Of a stretch of DNA of 64,000 nucleotides, positions 51,673 through 61,275 are shown in pieces. The translations under genes and the position numbers were made by a program. This DNA is from JADLHS01 sp964594985 (GTDB lineage: Bacteria > Verrucomicrobiota > Verrucomicrobiia > Limisphaerales > JADLHS01). The stretch spans positions 62,001 to 126,000 of the forward strand of contig CAZQNQ010000008.1 of the NCBI GenBank assembly GCA_964594985.1, read 5' to 3'. The stretch's first letter is position 1. Every line of letters starts with the position of its first letter. The notes under the pieces were generated by a model. It worked only from the letters and a program-made list of their open reading frames with translations. It did not search any database and was not told where the DNA came from.

Positions 51673-52941
51673 ATGGCAAACACGATTCTCGTCGGCGCCC
51701 AGTGGGGCGACGAAGGCAAAGGCAAGATCATTGACGTGCTCACCGAACAGGCCGATGTCGTCGTCCGTTACGCGGGCGGCAACAACGCCGGACACACCGT
51801 CTGGGTCGGCAAACAGAAATACGTCCTGCATCTCATTCCGTCCGGCATTTTGCGCAAAAACAAACTTTGCGTCATCGGCAATGGCGTCGTCATTGATCCC
51901 ATCGGCCTCGTGAATGAAATCACCGGCCTGCACAAGATCGGCGTCAAGGTCGGCAAAAATCTCGTCATCAGCGAAACGGCGCACGTCGTGTTCCCCTACC
52001 ATCGCGAACTCGACGCCCAACGCGAAGTGCTCAAGGGCAAGAACAAGATCGGCACGACGAAACGCGGCATCGGCCCGGCTTACGGCGACAAAGTCGCCCG
52101 CGTCGGCCTGCGCATGGCTGATTTGATTGATCCCGTCCGCCTTGAAACAAAGCTCGCCGCCCGCATCAAGGAGAGCAACAGCGTACTCAAAGCGCTCGGC
52201 GCAAAACCGCTTTCGTTCAAACAAGTCTTCGCCGAATACAACAAAGCCGGTCAATTCCTCAAGCCGTTTGTCACCAACACCGTCGTGTTGCTGCACGACG
52301 CCATCAACAGCGGCGCGGAAACTTTATTCGAGGGCGCGCAAGGCACGTTCCTCGACATTGACCACGGCACGTATCCGTTCGTCACCTCGTCCAACACCAC
52401 AGCGGGCGGCGCTTGCACCGGCTCGGGCGTGCCGCCGCATCGCATGGATCGCGTTGTCGGCGTGATGAAGGCTTACACCACGCGTGTCGGCGAAGGTCCG
52501 TTGCCCACCGAAAACCAAGTCATCTCCGATTTGCTGCACGGCATGGGCCGGGAGTTCGGCGCGACCACCGGACGGGCGCGGCGTTGTGGCTGGTTTGATT
52601 CCGTCGCCACGCGCCACGCCACGATGGTCAACGGCATTGACGACCTCGCCATCACAAACCTCGACGGCCTCGACACCGTGGAGACGATCAAGGTTTGCAT
52701 CGCGTATCGGCACGGCAAGAAGCGCTACGATTACATGCCGAACGACGTGCAAGTCCTCTCGGAATGCGAACCGATCTACGCCGACTTTGAAGGTTGGCAA
52801 ACGCCGACCGACAAGTGCAAAACGTGGAAAGACCTTCCCGCCAAAGCCCGCGCCTACACCAAGGCCATCGCGGAATTGACCGGCGCGAAGCTTTACATCG
52901 CGTCCGTTGGACCAGGGAGAGATCAGACGATTTTTGTTTAA
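51673..52941 (+). CDS. purA: Adenylosuccinate synthetase
   Basis: The enzyme joins IMP and aspartate with GTP, the first step from IMP to AMP. The 422 residues begin with the P-loop region GAQWGDEGKGK, with catalytic Asp13 and His41 (NNAGHTV). Other family blocks are GTTKRGIGPAYGDKVAR, EGAQGTFLDIDHGTYPFVTS, GEGPLPTE, GRARRCGWFDSV and SVGPGRDQTI near the end. Length is normal. It appears to be transcribed alone. Confidence 0.96.
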   Translation: MANTILVGAQWGDEGKGKIIDVLTEQADVVVRYAGGNNAGHTVWVGKQKYVLHLIPSGILRKNKLCVIGNGVVIDPIGLVNEITGLHKIGVKVGKNLVISETAHVVFPYHRELDAQREVLKGKNKIGTTKRGIGPAYGDKVARVGLRMADLIDPVRLETKLAARIKESNSVLKALGAKPLSFKQVFAEYNKAGQFLKPFVTNTVVLLHDAINSGAETLFEGAQGTFLDIDHGTYPFVTSSNTTAGGACTGSGVPPHRMDRVVGVMKAYTTRVGEGPLPTENQVISDLLHGMGREFGATTGRARRCGWFDSVATRHATMVNGIDDLAITNLDGLDTVETIKVCIAYRHGKKRYDYMPNDVQVLSECEPIYADFEGWQTPTDKCKTWKDLPAKARAYTKAIAELTGAKLYIASVGPGRDQTIFV

Positions 52942-53016
52942 TTACAGACAGATGTTTCAAAGTGAACCCGAAGTCGTAAAAGCTCGTCTGCGATGAACAT
53001 CACTGCGACGAACATC

Positions 53017-54723
53017 ATGAAACCGTTTAGAAAAAACTTCGTTGGTTTCACCATCATCGCCAGCCTCATGGCAGCAGCTAATTTTGTTTATGCCGGGCCT
53101 TATGTTTTTTGGGCCAACAATGATCACGACCGTGGACACACGGTTGATGGCAGTGATTTTGAACAGGATGATTTAAGCCCCCTTGAAATCTTAAAACTAC
53201 CCGCCTACCAGCAAGTGCCCGACTGCAATTACCGGAATGCCTCGAGTCAACGAGTCATTCCCTGCACCCGCGACTTGGAGGATTTTGCTCGGCTTTGGAT
53301 GAGTGGCGTGGATTCAAACCTCGTTGCCGCCCTGCCAAACAACAGCACACTTACTCTCAGTTGGGCTGAGGTGGAAGGTGAACCGACCATTGATCTTTTT
53401 GCCGCGGCCGATCCTGGAATCGGTTATTTGACCAATGCAACGATTGCCGCCAAGCAGATTGATCCTGCGCAGTGTCCTTACATCGGCAGACTCGGCCCCG
53501 GACAGCAAATCCAATTCACCAAAAGCACATGGCAGAGCAATCAATTCATCTGGTGCGGAGTCAAGTATGGCGGCGGCGGATTGACGCTGACCATCGCGGA
53601 TGGAAACAGCAACACACTGGTTCAAACCAAAGCCTATATCGCCATTGTGGACATCAAGCAGATGTATGAGCGGTGGACTGTGGGTGAAAATCCAAATGTC
53701 TTGGCGGCAAATGTCGCTCGTTTAGGGGTGGAGGGCTTGCCTTCTGGTGCGACACCGTTTCAATACGATCAACCCAGTGACACGAATACGCCTTACATAT
53801 TGTTTGTCCACGGTTGGAACATGGAAACGTGGGAGAAAGACCGGTTTGCTGAAGCAGCTTTCAAGCGACTCTACTGGCAAGGTTATCAAGGGCGATTTGG
53901 TGTATTCCGATGGCCGACTGGAAACAAGTTTGGGAGCATAATCAGTGTTGTTACAGATGCACGTAACTACGACAACAGCGAGTCTAACGCTTGGCACTCA
54001 GCGCGAGGGTTGCTTAACAAACTGACCGAACTTAACACTCAATACCCCGGGAACGTTTATCTCATGGCACACAGCATGGGCAACGTGGTTGCCGGAGAAG
54101 CTTTACGACTGGCGACGAATGCAGTGGTGAACACATATATCGCCTTGCAAGGTGCTGTGCCAGCGCATGCCTACGACCCCACGACAACATTTCGCAATCT
54201 TGGAGTTTTGGATTCGGGAACGCCAGACAGATACTCCAGCTATTTTACCAATGGTGCTGCCCATTACTTCCATAACGCTGGCGGTGCAGTTAGGCGGGCA
54301 AACTACTATAATGCACACGACTACGCGTTGGGCGATTTGCTTTGGCAACTCAACCAAGACTTGAAGCCCAACAACGGTTTACCCTACCCCGGCTACCATT
54401 ACTCATCCTCAAGCGGCTTTTATAAAGTCACGGGAGCGGGAACCAACAATGTTCATTACCTTTCATTCCCCAACAACACGTATGAGCTTTTTGCCTACTG
54501 TGTTGAGGCTCGCTGTTATGCAATCGGAGCCCAAGCAAATGTGTCCGATTTTTTGCAACAGAACGCACAGGATTTGTGGCCGCCTGACCCTTCAACAAAT
54601 GATCCAAACTTGATTTACAGCGCTCATAAGTGGCATAGCGCACAATTTCGCTCTGACAATGTTGGGCGGCACAGGTTTTGGAATCAGGTTCTCGAAACAT
54701 TTCAACTCACCCCGCCACAATGA
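53017..54723 (+). CDS. Exported alpha/beta-hydrolase-like protein
   Basis: From the ATG at 53017 the 568-residue product has a signal peptide (MKPFRKNFVGFTIIASLMAA, cut near VYA/GPY); an ATG eight codons earlier is possible. The N-terminal 235 residues look like a beta-rich domain, starting VFWANNDHDRGHTVDGSDFE. The hydrolase part has ILFVHGWNMETWEKDR and the nucleophile elbow MAHSMGN with Ser353 (A-x-S-x-G form). A likely His lies near LIYSAHKWHSAQF. It is probably a secreted or periplasmic lipase/esterase; substrate unknown. It shares ATGA with the next gene. This operon has visibly more A+T than its surroundings. Confidence 0.72.
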   Translation: MKPFRKNFVGFTIIASLMAAANFVYAGPYVFWANNDHDRGHTVDGSDFEQDDLSPLEILKLPAYQQVPDCNYRNASSQRVIPCTRDLEDFARLWMSGVDSNLVAALPNNSTLTLSWAEVEGEPTIDLFAAADPGIGYLTNATIAAKQIDPAQCPYIGRLGPGQQIQFTKSTWQSNQFIWCGVKYGGGGLTLTIADGNSNTLVQTKAYIAIVDIKQMYERWTVGENPNVLAANVARLGVEGLPSGATPFQYDQPSDTNTPYILFVHGWNMETWEKDRFAEAAFKRLYWQGYQGRFGVFRWPTGNKFGSIISVVTDARNYDNSESNAWHSARGLLNKLTELNTQYPGNVYLMAHSMGNVVAGEALRLATNAVVNTYIALQGAVPAHAYDPTTTFRNLGVLDSGTPDRYSSYFTNGAAHYFHNAGGAVRRANYYNAHDYALGDLLWQLNQDLKPNNGLPYPGYHYSSSSGFYKVTGAGTNNVHYLSFPNNTYELFAYCVEARCYAIGAQANVSDFLQQNAQDLWPPDPSTNDPNLIYSAHKWHSAQFRSDNVGRHRFWNQVLETFQLTPPQ

Positions 54724-55799
54724 AAAAACAAATCCTTTGGTTTGGTCTGATTGTTGTAGCCCTAATCATTGTTAGTTGGCTGTTGAACCCAAAAAACGCC
54801 CCTGTAACCAATAGCCAAACTATTTCACCAACGCCTAATGAAGCATTTCAAGCCACGACAGCCTCATCCCCAAAATCCCCTGAGCCAATTCCTGCAAGCA
54901 ACGCTTCAAATGGGGTAGAAACAAATTCGCCGGTCGGACCGCCAGACCTGATCCGCGCCAGCCAACAGGAACACATCACGGCAGAAGCCGCATTGAACAA
55001 AATAGTGGCAGAACGAAATTTGCAGTCCCAAGATTATTTTGGTCGGGTAATTGATCAATCTGGCAAGCCAGTTCCAGATGCAACTGTGAGCGGAACGCTG
55101 GTGAAGCTTGAGAGTGGCACAAATGAGAAGCATGAAGTTTATACAGTACAATCTGACGAGGATGGCCTGTTTCAATTCACAGAGCTAACCGGCTGGCAAC
55201 TGAAGGTGGTCATCAGCAAAGCAGGCTATGAAGTGGGTTCACGTGGGGAAGGCTATCAAGGACCAGTTAATCGAAAAACCTCTCCGAACGATCGTGCTGT
55301 TTTTACAATGTGGAAACTTCGCGGTGCAGAACCAATGATACACGACGAGAAGTTTTATGGCATCGTTCCCGACGGACGCGTCTACACAATTGATCTGCTG
55401 GAAAGAAAAAAGAACGAAGGCCAAATCAACGCGGGAGATTTTTTTGTCCGCATTCAACGACCTGGTGAAATTAGTCCAAGAGAAAATTTTGATTGGTCAT
55501 TTACCATATCGGCAATTAACGGTGGTTTTGTGGAAGCCACAGGCGGCTACTTAAATGAAGCTCCTGAAAATGGTTACAATCCGGAATACGAGATCAAAAT
55601 GATGGCCTCTGATCCGAAATGGCAGAGAGAACTTAAAAAGACCCTCTATCTCAAGAGTCGTGGAGGACAACTCTATGGTCGAATTCATGTCACTTTAATT
55701 CCAGATTATCGCAACGGATCAGTTTTTAAGATCAATTCGTATATCAACCCTGCTGGTTCACGGAACTTGGAATTCTCTCCAACAAAACAGATTCCATGA
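54720..55799 (+). CDS. Exported protein with carboxypeptidase-regulatory-like domain
   Basis: The 359-residue product begins with a membrane anchor or signal (MKKQILWFGLIVVALIIVSW). A Ser/Pro-rich linker follows, then a carboxypeptidase-regulatory-like beta domain at about 100-175 (DYFGRVIDQSGKPVPDATVS, DEDGLFQFTEL). The rest is beta-rich and not recognised. The start overlaps the hydrolase stop (ATGA), and the end overlaps the next start in the same way, so the three proteins are made together. Confidence 0.65.
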   Translation: MKKQILWFGLIVVALIIVSWLLNPKNAPVTNSQTISPTPNEAFQATTASSPKSPEPIPASNASNGVETNSPVGPPDLIRASQQEHITAEAALNKIVAERNLQSQDYFGRVIDQSGKPVPDATVSGTLVKLESGTNEKHEVYTVQSDEDGLFQFTELTGWQLKVVISKAGYEVGSRGEGYQGPVNRKTSPNDRAVFTMWKLRGAEPMIHDEKFYGIVPDGRVYTIDLLERKKNEGQINAGDFFVRIQRPGEISPRENFDWSFTISAINGGFVEATGGYLNEAPENGYNPEYEIKMMASDPKWQRELKKTLYLKSRGGQLYGRIHVTLIPDYRNGSVFKINSYINPAGSRNLEFSPTKQIP

Positions 55800-56380
55800 T
55801 GCAATCACAATGGGTCATGAAAAAATGGGAGCCAATTTTTGTCAGAGTATTGATGATCTGTTTGGTATGCACAATTCCCTCATGCACCTTCATACGCTTT
55901 ATGTCAGGCCCTCATGGCGATGGATCAGGTGTAAAGACTTCACGCAAGGAGCATCGCGAGTATGAACGATACGGAGAATGGTGTTATTACTTTCCCGATT
56001 ATATTATTCCGCGAATATGCGCCTATCATCAGTTGTATCCAGAGCGTTTCAAACCAATCGGAAATGAGGAAGAAATTGCAATCGAAGGTTTTTTTGAATT
56101 CGTGAAAGACGACAGTTATTTTCAAGGCCCATTCCACGCTTCTGTTTGGACCGGAAAACTCAAAGATCCATGGGGTGATCCGGTTCACTTTATCCAAGAT
56201 ATCAACCAGGATGGTTACATCAAGGTTGGCGGAGAACAACATATTGTCTTCGACCCTATCGGAACTCATCGCGACTTATTCACAAATCAGCCCATTTTTG
56301 GCATTTTCAAACACCGTTCTTCCCAAACTCCGGGTGGCAACATGCCGGAAAGAATCGTTGCTAGACCTTGTCCTAAATAA
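55796..56380 (+). CDS. Putative lipoprotein, third gene of the operon
   Basis: The 194-residue product has a hydrophobic N terminus ending LVCTIPSCTF, a possible lipobox (IPSC); the ATG seven codons in (MKKWEPIF) is an alternative start. The region LKDPWGDPVHFIQDINQDGY resembles the DPWG block at the end of type II secretion major pseudopilins, but there is no prepilin leader. It overlaps the preceding gene by ATGA. Function unknown. Confidence 0.6.
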   Translation: MMQSQWVMKKWEPIFVRVLMICLVCTIPSCTFIRFMSGPHGDGSGVKTSRKEHREYERYGEWCYYFPDYIIPRICAYHQLYPERFKPIGNEEEIAIEGFFEFVKDDSYFQGPFHASVWTGKLKDPWGDPVHFIQDINQDGYIKVGGEQHIVFDPIGTHRDLFTNQPIFGIFKHRSSQTPGGNMPERIVARPCPK

Positions 56381-56430
56381 TTTACGAATAAAGCCGTGAA
56401 TAATTTATTCACGTAACCTGATTTGATTGC

Positions 56431-57168
56431 ATGAGTGCCGCCCCAATTCAGCTCAGTTCTGAAGCCAAGGCCACGCTGCCCCAGCACGTCGCCATCATCA
56501 TGGACGGCAACGGACGTTGGGCAAAGCAGCGTCACCTGCCCCGCGTCGAGGGCCATCGTCAGGGCGCGGAGTCCGCGCGCACCATCATCAAGGCTGCGGG
56601 CGAACTCGGCATCAAATATCTCACGCTCTACGCGTTCTCGGTCGAGAACTGGAATCGCCCCAAGGACGAAGTGGATGCGTTGATGAAGTATCTCATCCAC
56701 TATCTCAAGAACGAGACGCCGGAATTGAACAAGAGTAACGTCCGTCTCGAAGCCATCGGTCAGATCTGGCGGTTGCCGGAGAATGTGCAGGAGCAGCTCA
56801 AGAAAGCCCGCGCCACGTTGTCCAAAAACAACGGCCTGACGCTCGTCCTCGCCTTGAGTTACGGCGGTCGCACGGAGATTGTGGATGCGGTCCGCAACAT
56901 CGCCGCAGATGTGAAGGCCGGGAAACTCGAACCCGCCGACATCAACGAGCAGGTCGTCTCCCAGCATCTCTACACGCGCAGCTATCCCGATCCCGATCTG
57001 CTCATCCGCACGAGCGGTGAGATGCGTGTGAGCAACTTTCTCCTCTGGCAGATTTCCTACGCCGAGTTCGTTGTCACGCAAACGCTCTGGCCCGACTTCC
57101 GCAAACCGCAGTTCTACGCCGCGCTCGAAGAATACGCCAAGCGTCACCGCCGTTTTGGGGGAATCTAG
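56431..57168 (+). CDS. uppS: Isoprenyl transferase (undecaprenyl diphosphate synthase)
   Basis: The enzyme adds isopentenyl units in cis to farnesyl diphosphate to make the C55 carrier for cell-wall sugars. The 245 residues have all five family regions: HVAIIMDGNGRWA with catalytic Asp25, GHRQGAESARTI, LTLYAFSVENWNRP, the Ser/Gly block ALSYGGRTEIVDAV, and DLLIRTSGEMRVSNFLLWQ with YAEFVVTQTLWPDF. Length is normal. No cdsA follows; the next gene is on the other strand. Confidence 0.95.
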   Translation: MSAAPIQLSSEAKATLPQHVAIIMDGNGRWAKQRHLPRVEGHRQGAESARTIIKAAGELGIKYLTLYAFSVENWNRPKDEVDALMKYLIHYLKNETPELNKSNVRLEAIGQIWRLPENVQEQLKKARATLSKNNGLTLVLALSYGGRTEIVDAVRNIAADVKAGKLEPADINEQVVSQHLYTRSYPDPDLLIRTSGEMRVSNFLLWQISYAEFVVTQTLWPDFRKPQFYAALEEYAKRHRRFGGI

Positions 57169-57210
57169 TCTGCCACCTTCAAGATCCGGCCCAAAGCGGG
57201 GCTGAAGCTA

Positions 57211-57273
57211 CCGCACTCCAGACGCTTCGCGAATGCCTCGCGCAACAAACCTCGCGAAGCGTCTGGACTGCGG
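57211..57273. repeat. Palindrome CCGCACTCCAGACGCTTCGCG
   Basis: CCGCACTCCAGACGCTTCGC and GCGAAGCGTCTGGACTGCGG form a long stem with one mismatch. It lies in the 195-bp space between uppS and the convergent lipoprotein gene and might act as a shared transcription end. Confidence 0.8.
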
Positions 57274-57334
57274 CGCGTTCACCGCCGCTTTTGAGTGCAT
57301 CCAACGCAACCAGTCCTAAATTTGCCCGCGTTGA

Positions 57335-57362
57335 AATCCGCCTCCTCACGTCGGCGGCTACA
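57335..57362. repeat. Repeat unit shared with the 5' end of ggt
   Basis: AATCCGCCTCCTCACGTCGG plus CGGCTACA matches 63700-63727 at 26 of 28 positions. It ends at the stop codon of the lipoprotein gene at 57364. Confidence 0.65.
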
Positions 57363-57363
57363 A

Positions 57364-58356
57364 TCACGGCTGCGGCACGTAGAGAATCCGTGTCGGCTGC
57401 GTCGGAGCGTAGGCGTTGCGCGCCGGGATTTCCGCGCGATTGAAAGGCTTGTAGTTCTGGATCGCTCCGACGCGCGCGATCTTCAGCGAGTTGCGGAGCA
57501 ATCCCTTGCCGTTGTTGGAATCACTGAACTTACCCTGGCCGTAGCCCACGCCTTTCGAGCCGGACAGATTCGAGGAAAAGTATTTCATCCCGATGATCTT
57601 GTTCTGCTCGTCGCGAATCCAATCAATGAAGACCACCGCATGTCCGCCCGGCGGCGTGGTGCTGTAACTCAAGAAATCTCCCGGGTGCGCCTTCTCAAAA
57701 TCCGTGATCGCCTCGCCGAGTCCATAACCCACGATACCGCGCTGTTCGGAATCGCCTTTGCCCTCGATATACCAAAGCTGAAGCAGGTTGAAGAGGTCGT
57801 TGAACGTCATCCCGTTGAAGTCGTCCGGCTCAAACCCCTTCTGGATGTTGCGCAATTTCATCGCCCGGATGAACACCTCAAACGTGAACCCGCAACAGTA
57901 GCTGCACCGCGAACCGTCGGGATATGCCTTGGCCACCACCATGCCTTTGTACCACATGTCCTGCGTCACGCCGTTGTAGATGTCATATTCGCGCGGTGTC
58001 CAGCCACAGTGATACGGATAAGAACCATCCAGCGGATAACCGGAGATGACCTTGAGCACGTATGGATTCAACGAACCTTCCGCGTCATCCGTCACCAACT
58101 CCTCGCGCGCGTAAGCTTTGGCCAGCGCCTTGTCCACCGGCGAGAACCCGCGATCATCCACCGGATAAACTCGCGGCGTGTAGCTGTAACGCTTGGGGAT
58201 TTTGTTCGTGGACGTGATGCCGTTCTCCGAGGTGACTTTGGGAATCACCGTCGTTGTAGCCACCGCTTTGGGCGGACAACAATCCGCCTCTGACGTTTTG
58301 CATCCCGCCAACCCCAACAACGCCAGCGTACCACTAAGAAATAAGAGAAATTTCAT
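57364..58356 (-). CDS. Lipoprotein with possible NlpC/P60- or CHAP-like cysteine peptidase domain
   Basis: The start at 58356 gives 330 residues with a lipoprotein signal (MKFLLFLSGTLALLGLAGC). The mature part has a cysteine cluster CSYCCGFTFEVF at about 150-161 and, later, PGGHAVVFIDW with His near 237. A Cys at the start of a helix and a His opening a beta strand are the layout of NlpC/P60 and CHAP peptidases, which cut cell-wall peptides. The overall similarity is weak to my eye and I give this fold as a guess. It is divergent from the next gene. Confidence 0.55.
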   Translation of the reverse strand: MKFLLFLSGTLALLGLAGCKTSEADCCPPKAVATTTVIPKVTSENGITSTNKIPKRYSYTPRVYPVDDRGFSPVDKALAKAYAREELVTDDAEGSLNPYVLKVISGYPLDGSYPYHCGWTPREYDIYNGVTQDMWYKGMVVAKAYPDGSRCSYCCGFTFEVFIRAMKLRNIQKGFEPDDFNGMTFNDLFNLLQLWYIEGKGDSEQRGIVGYGLGEAITDFEKAHPGDFLSYSTTPPGGHAVVFIDWIRDEQNKIIGMKYFSSNLSGSKGVGYGQGKFSDSNNGKGLLRNSLKIARVGAIQNYKPFNRAEIPARNAYAPTQPTRILYVPQP

Positions 58357-58482
58357 AACTGCCCCCGAAACTAGCCGCCAGTTCCCCGCTCCGGCAAGAC
58401 CCGGCCATGACATAGACATGCCATTGGTCCGCACCATTCCCGACTCGCAATTTCGCCCGCGCATGGCATTGATATTCGGTAG

Positions 58483-60666
58483 TTGAACTTTGTGTTGTCT
58501 CGCTATTTTTCAGTTCTGTTTTTGCTGTCAGCGCTGCTGCCGGCGCCCGCCCAAACCTTGAACCTTCCACCCCGCCCCGCCACCGCGCCCAACGGCACGC
58601 AGTTCACCAACATCATCACCTCGCTCTCACGTGATGAGCGGGAAGATCGCATCCTCACAGAAATTCTGAGCGGCAATGTGCCGGACTTCCTGCGCACCCT
58701 TGTTCCCATTAACATCAGTGGCAGCGGTCACACTGGAACTTATTACGCGACGCCGGACTATCTCGCCATCGGCGACAATGCCGATTACTTCCTCTGCCCG
58801 ATGACCCCATTGCTGGCCCAGCGGTTGTGCGACTTGCTCGGCTACACCCTGCCCACTCGCAAAATGGTCAACCAGATCTGGACCGCCGCCCCGGTGAAGG
58901 TGGAGCCAATCCCCATCACCGCCAGCCCGGCAATGACCACTGTTCCCGTCTTCGCCTGGCATAATTACATGGTCCGAACCCAGCGCAACGGATTCATCAG
59001 CACCTTCCCGCTTGGCACACTAACCGGCGGCAACAAAAAGGATGTGATCATCTCAGCCAGGATTTATACCAACTTTGCCACAGCCATCACCAAGCCAGTG
59101 GTCATCTATGGCTGGCACAGATTGACTCCTGTTTACGGTCAAGTCTGGCAGCCACTGTACAACGGTCACGAAGAGACTTACGCGGACTACTCGCACGGCA
59201 TTCGGCTCGTGCAGATGAACATGACCGTGGACGGCAGCCCGAACACTGTCGCCAATGTTCTTGCTAGCCCGACACTCGCGCCGTTGCTCAGCGACGATGG
59301 CCCAAGTGAAGGCACATCGGGCGGAGTCATTCCCCTGCCCCGTTACACAATACCGGGTCAATTAGGCTTCACAATGCACCCTCGAAGCCAGACCGCTGCC
59401 ATCGGCCAGAACGTTGCTCTGAGCGCGGTTGCTTTTGGTGATACGCCGCCAGGTTTCCGCTGGCTGTTCAATGGCGCAAACATCCCCAACGCGACCAACT
59501 CCACCCTGATCCTGACGAACCTTTTCCCGGCTGACTCGGGTAGTTACGCCGTTGTCATCACGAACTACTCAGGCTCCGTCACGAGTCGGCCCGCTCTTCT
59601 TCGCGTCAAAACCACCGGATTTCCGCTTCTCTTCAGCGATGACTTCGAAACGAACAGCGCCGCGAATTGGAATGTCTTTTGGGGCGCAGCCAATGGTGTT
59701 CCGGACTACACGGTAAATTGGGCCTTCGACTACGGCGGAGTGAACTACACGTTCAACGGATTGACCAACCTGATTCCAGCCGCGCCCAATTCGCCGGACG
59801 GCAATACTCGCGCCGTCAAATTCGCCGTGAACAACAACGACGCCATCGCCACCAACGCCGCCGTGAATCTTTATCCCAAAAACTTCTCCGTCAGCGGCAA
59901 CTTCGCGCTCAAGTTTGATCTCTGGATCAATTACCCCGGCAACGCGGGCGGGGTTGGCTCAGGCGTTGCGGGCAGCACGCAGCATGGGATGTTTGGCATC
60001 AATCATCTCGGCACGAATGTGAATTGGGCCGCGACCAGCGCCAGCACGAGCGATGGCCTGTGGTTTGCCGCCACGGGCGAAGGTGGCGACAGCAGCGATT
60101 ACCGCGCTTACGTCGGCAATCCTGGCGGCACGCAAATCAATCTGACCGGCAGTGGCGGCGGATTGGTTGGCTCGAACCACACGCAGGCCGCGTTTCAAAC
60201 TTTGTTCCCCACGACGCGCTTTGAAACCGCCGGCGCGCCCGGCAAGAACTGGGTGGAAGTCGAATTACGCTACACCAACAACATCGTCGTCTGGCTGATG
60301 GACGGATCAGTCATCGCGCAACGCACCAATACCTCCGCCTTCACCAGCGGCAACATCATGCTTGGCCTGATGGACGTGTTCCCGTCCATCGCCGCGCCCG
60401 CGCGCGACTCCTTTGTGCTCTTCGACAACGTCCGCGTGGAAAACCTCGCGCCGCCGATCCAATTCACCGCCATCACGCGCCAACCCAATGGCCACGTCGC
60501 GCTCACCCTCAGCAGCGCGCTCGGCGACAGCTTCCGGCTGGAAACCTCCACCAACCTCACCACCTGGCAACCGCTCGCCAATCTAACAGCGACGAATCAA
60601 CCCTTACAGTTCATGGACACGAGTGCGACGGCGGAAACGCTCCGCTACTACCGCGCCCACCGATAA
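58483..60666 (+). CDS. Secreted Ig-like domain protein
   Basis: The product (727 residues from TTG 58483; a GTG three codons later is possible) has a signal peptide (SRYFSVLFLLSALLPAPAQ). The first 290 residues are not recognised (DYLAIGDNADYFLCPMTPLL). An Ig-like domain at about 297-375 has PPGFRWLFNGANIPNATNST and FPADSGSYAVVITNYSG. A LamG-like beta region spans about 385-650. The last 65 residues (LGDSFRLETSTNLTTWQPLA) are the short C-terminal module common on secreted proteins of Verrucomicrobia. It is probably an extracellular or surface protein of unknown substrate. Confidence 0.72.
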   Translation: MNFVLSRYFSVLFLLSALLPAPAQTLNLPPRPATAPNGTQFTNIITSLSRDEREDRILTEILSGNVPDFLRTLVPINISGSGHTGTYYATPDYLAIGDNADYFLCPMTPLLAQRLCDLLGYTLPTRKMVNQIWTAAPVKVEPIPITASPAMTTVPVFAWHNYMVRTQRNGFISTFPLGTLTGGNKKDVIISARIYTNFATAITKPVVIYGWHRLTPVYGQVWQPLYNGHEETYADYSHGIRLVQMNMTVDGSPNTVANVLASPTLAPLLSDDGPSEGTSGGVIPLPRYTIPGQLGFTMHPRSQTAAIGQNVALSAVAFGDTPPGFRWLFNGANIPNATNSTLILTNLFPADSGSYAVVITNYSGSVTSRPALLRVKTTGFPLLFSDDFETNSAANWNVFWGAANGVPDYTVNWAFDYGGVNYTFNGLTNLIPAAPNSPDGNTRAVKFAVNNNDAIATNAAVNLYPKNFSVSGNFALKFDLWINYPGNAGGVGSGVAGSTQHGMFGINHLGTNVNWAATSASTSDGLWFAATGEGGDSSDYRAYVGNPGGTQINLTGSGGGLVGSNHTQAAFQTLFPTTRFETAGAPGKNWVEVELRYTNNIVVWLMDGSVIAQRTNTSAFTSGNIMLGLMDVFPSIAAPARDSFVLFDNVRVENLAPPIQFTAITRQPNGHVALTLSSALGDSFRLETSTNLTTWQPLANLTATNQPLQFMDTSATAETLRYYRAHR

Positions 60667-60711
60667 ATTTGTGAGGAGGCTCATTCTGATTTCCAGAGAA
60701 TGGTTGGTTGC

Positions 60712-60946
60712 TCGCCCTCACCCTGGCCCTCTCCATGAACCGGAGCGCGACTGTGCTGAAAGCCAGTCGCAGCACCGGCCAAGCTGCTGCGGCTGGTCTG
60801 CGACACAGCCGCGCTCCGGTTCTAAACAGCCGCCGTCAATTCATCGAACAGAATCGTGGCAAATCCAGCGTCTCGAAATTTTCCCAAAGCGGAAACACGT
60901 TCACCCTCTCCCGGGGGAGAAAGCCGGGGTAAGGGCGAGCGTTGAA
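60712..60946. repeat. Repeat field: CCCTCACCC type inverted repeat
   Basis: CGCCCTCACCCTGGCCCTCT at the left and CCCTCTCCCGGGGGAGAAAG with CCGGGGTAAGGGCGAGCG at the right are related to 30237-30394. The 609-bp gap 60667-61275 holds this field and the next and no convincing gene. Confidence 0.65.
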
Positions 60947-60966
60947 ACAAACTTTAGCCTCCGGCA

Positions 60967-61140
60967 AATCAGCCCCGCTAGGGGCGACATGTTTGTAGTA
61001 ATCCCGTCACAACAAAACCAAAGCTCCGTCAGGAGCGACATCTGCCGCCATGCCGCTCCTGACGGAGCTTGGTCAAACGCCACACCGCAACTACAAATAT
61101 GCCGCGCCTACGGCGCTGCTACCTGTACGCCGCCTGCGCC
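60967..61140. repeat. Repeat field: AGCTCCGTCAGGAGCGACAT type
   Basis: The unit CCGCTAGGGGCGACATGTTT is followed by AAGCTCCGTCAGGAGCGACA and its inverse GCCGCTCCTGACGGAGCTTG, then GCGCCTACGGCGCTGC. Each is a small palindrome with a GCGACAT-like tail. Spacing is irregular, so this is not a CRISPR array. Confidence 0.6.
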
Positions 61141-61275
61141 AAGCAAGGGCCGCGGATTAAAAGGGTTGGAAGGTAAGACTAGACAACCCAATAAGCCGTA
61201 AATAGTGTCATTCCATGAAATATGACAGGCTGCAAAGGCAGTCGGCCATTATTGGTTAATGGCGGTATCTTCCGC

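Noticed and set aside
60967..61140. Possible CRISPR-like repeats
   Set aside because: Units differ in length and sequence, are palindromic, spacing is irregular, and no cas gene is near.
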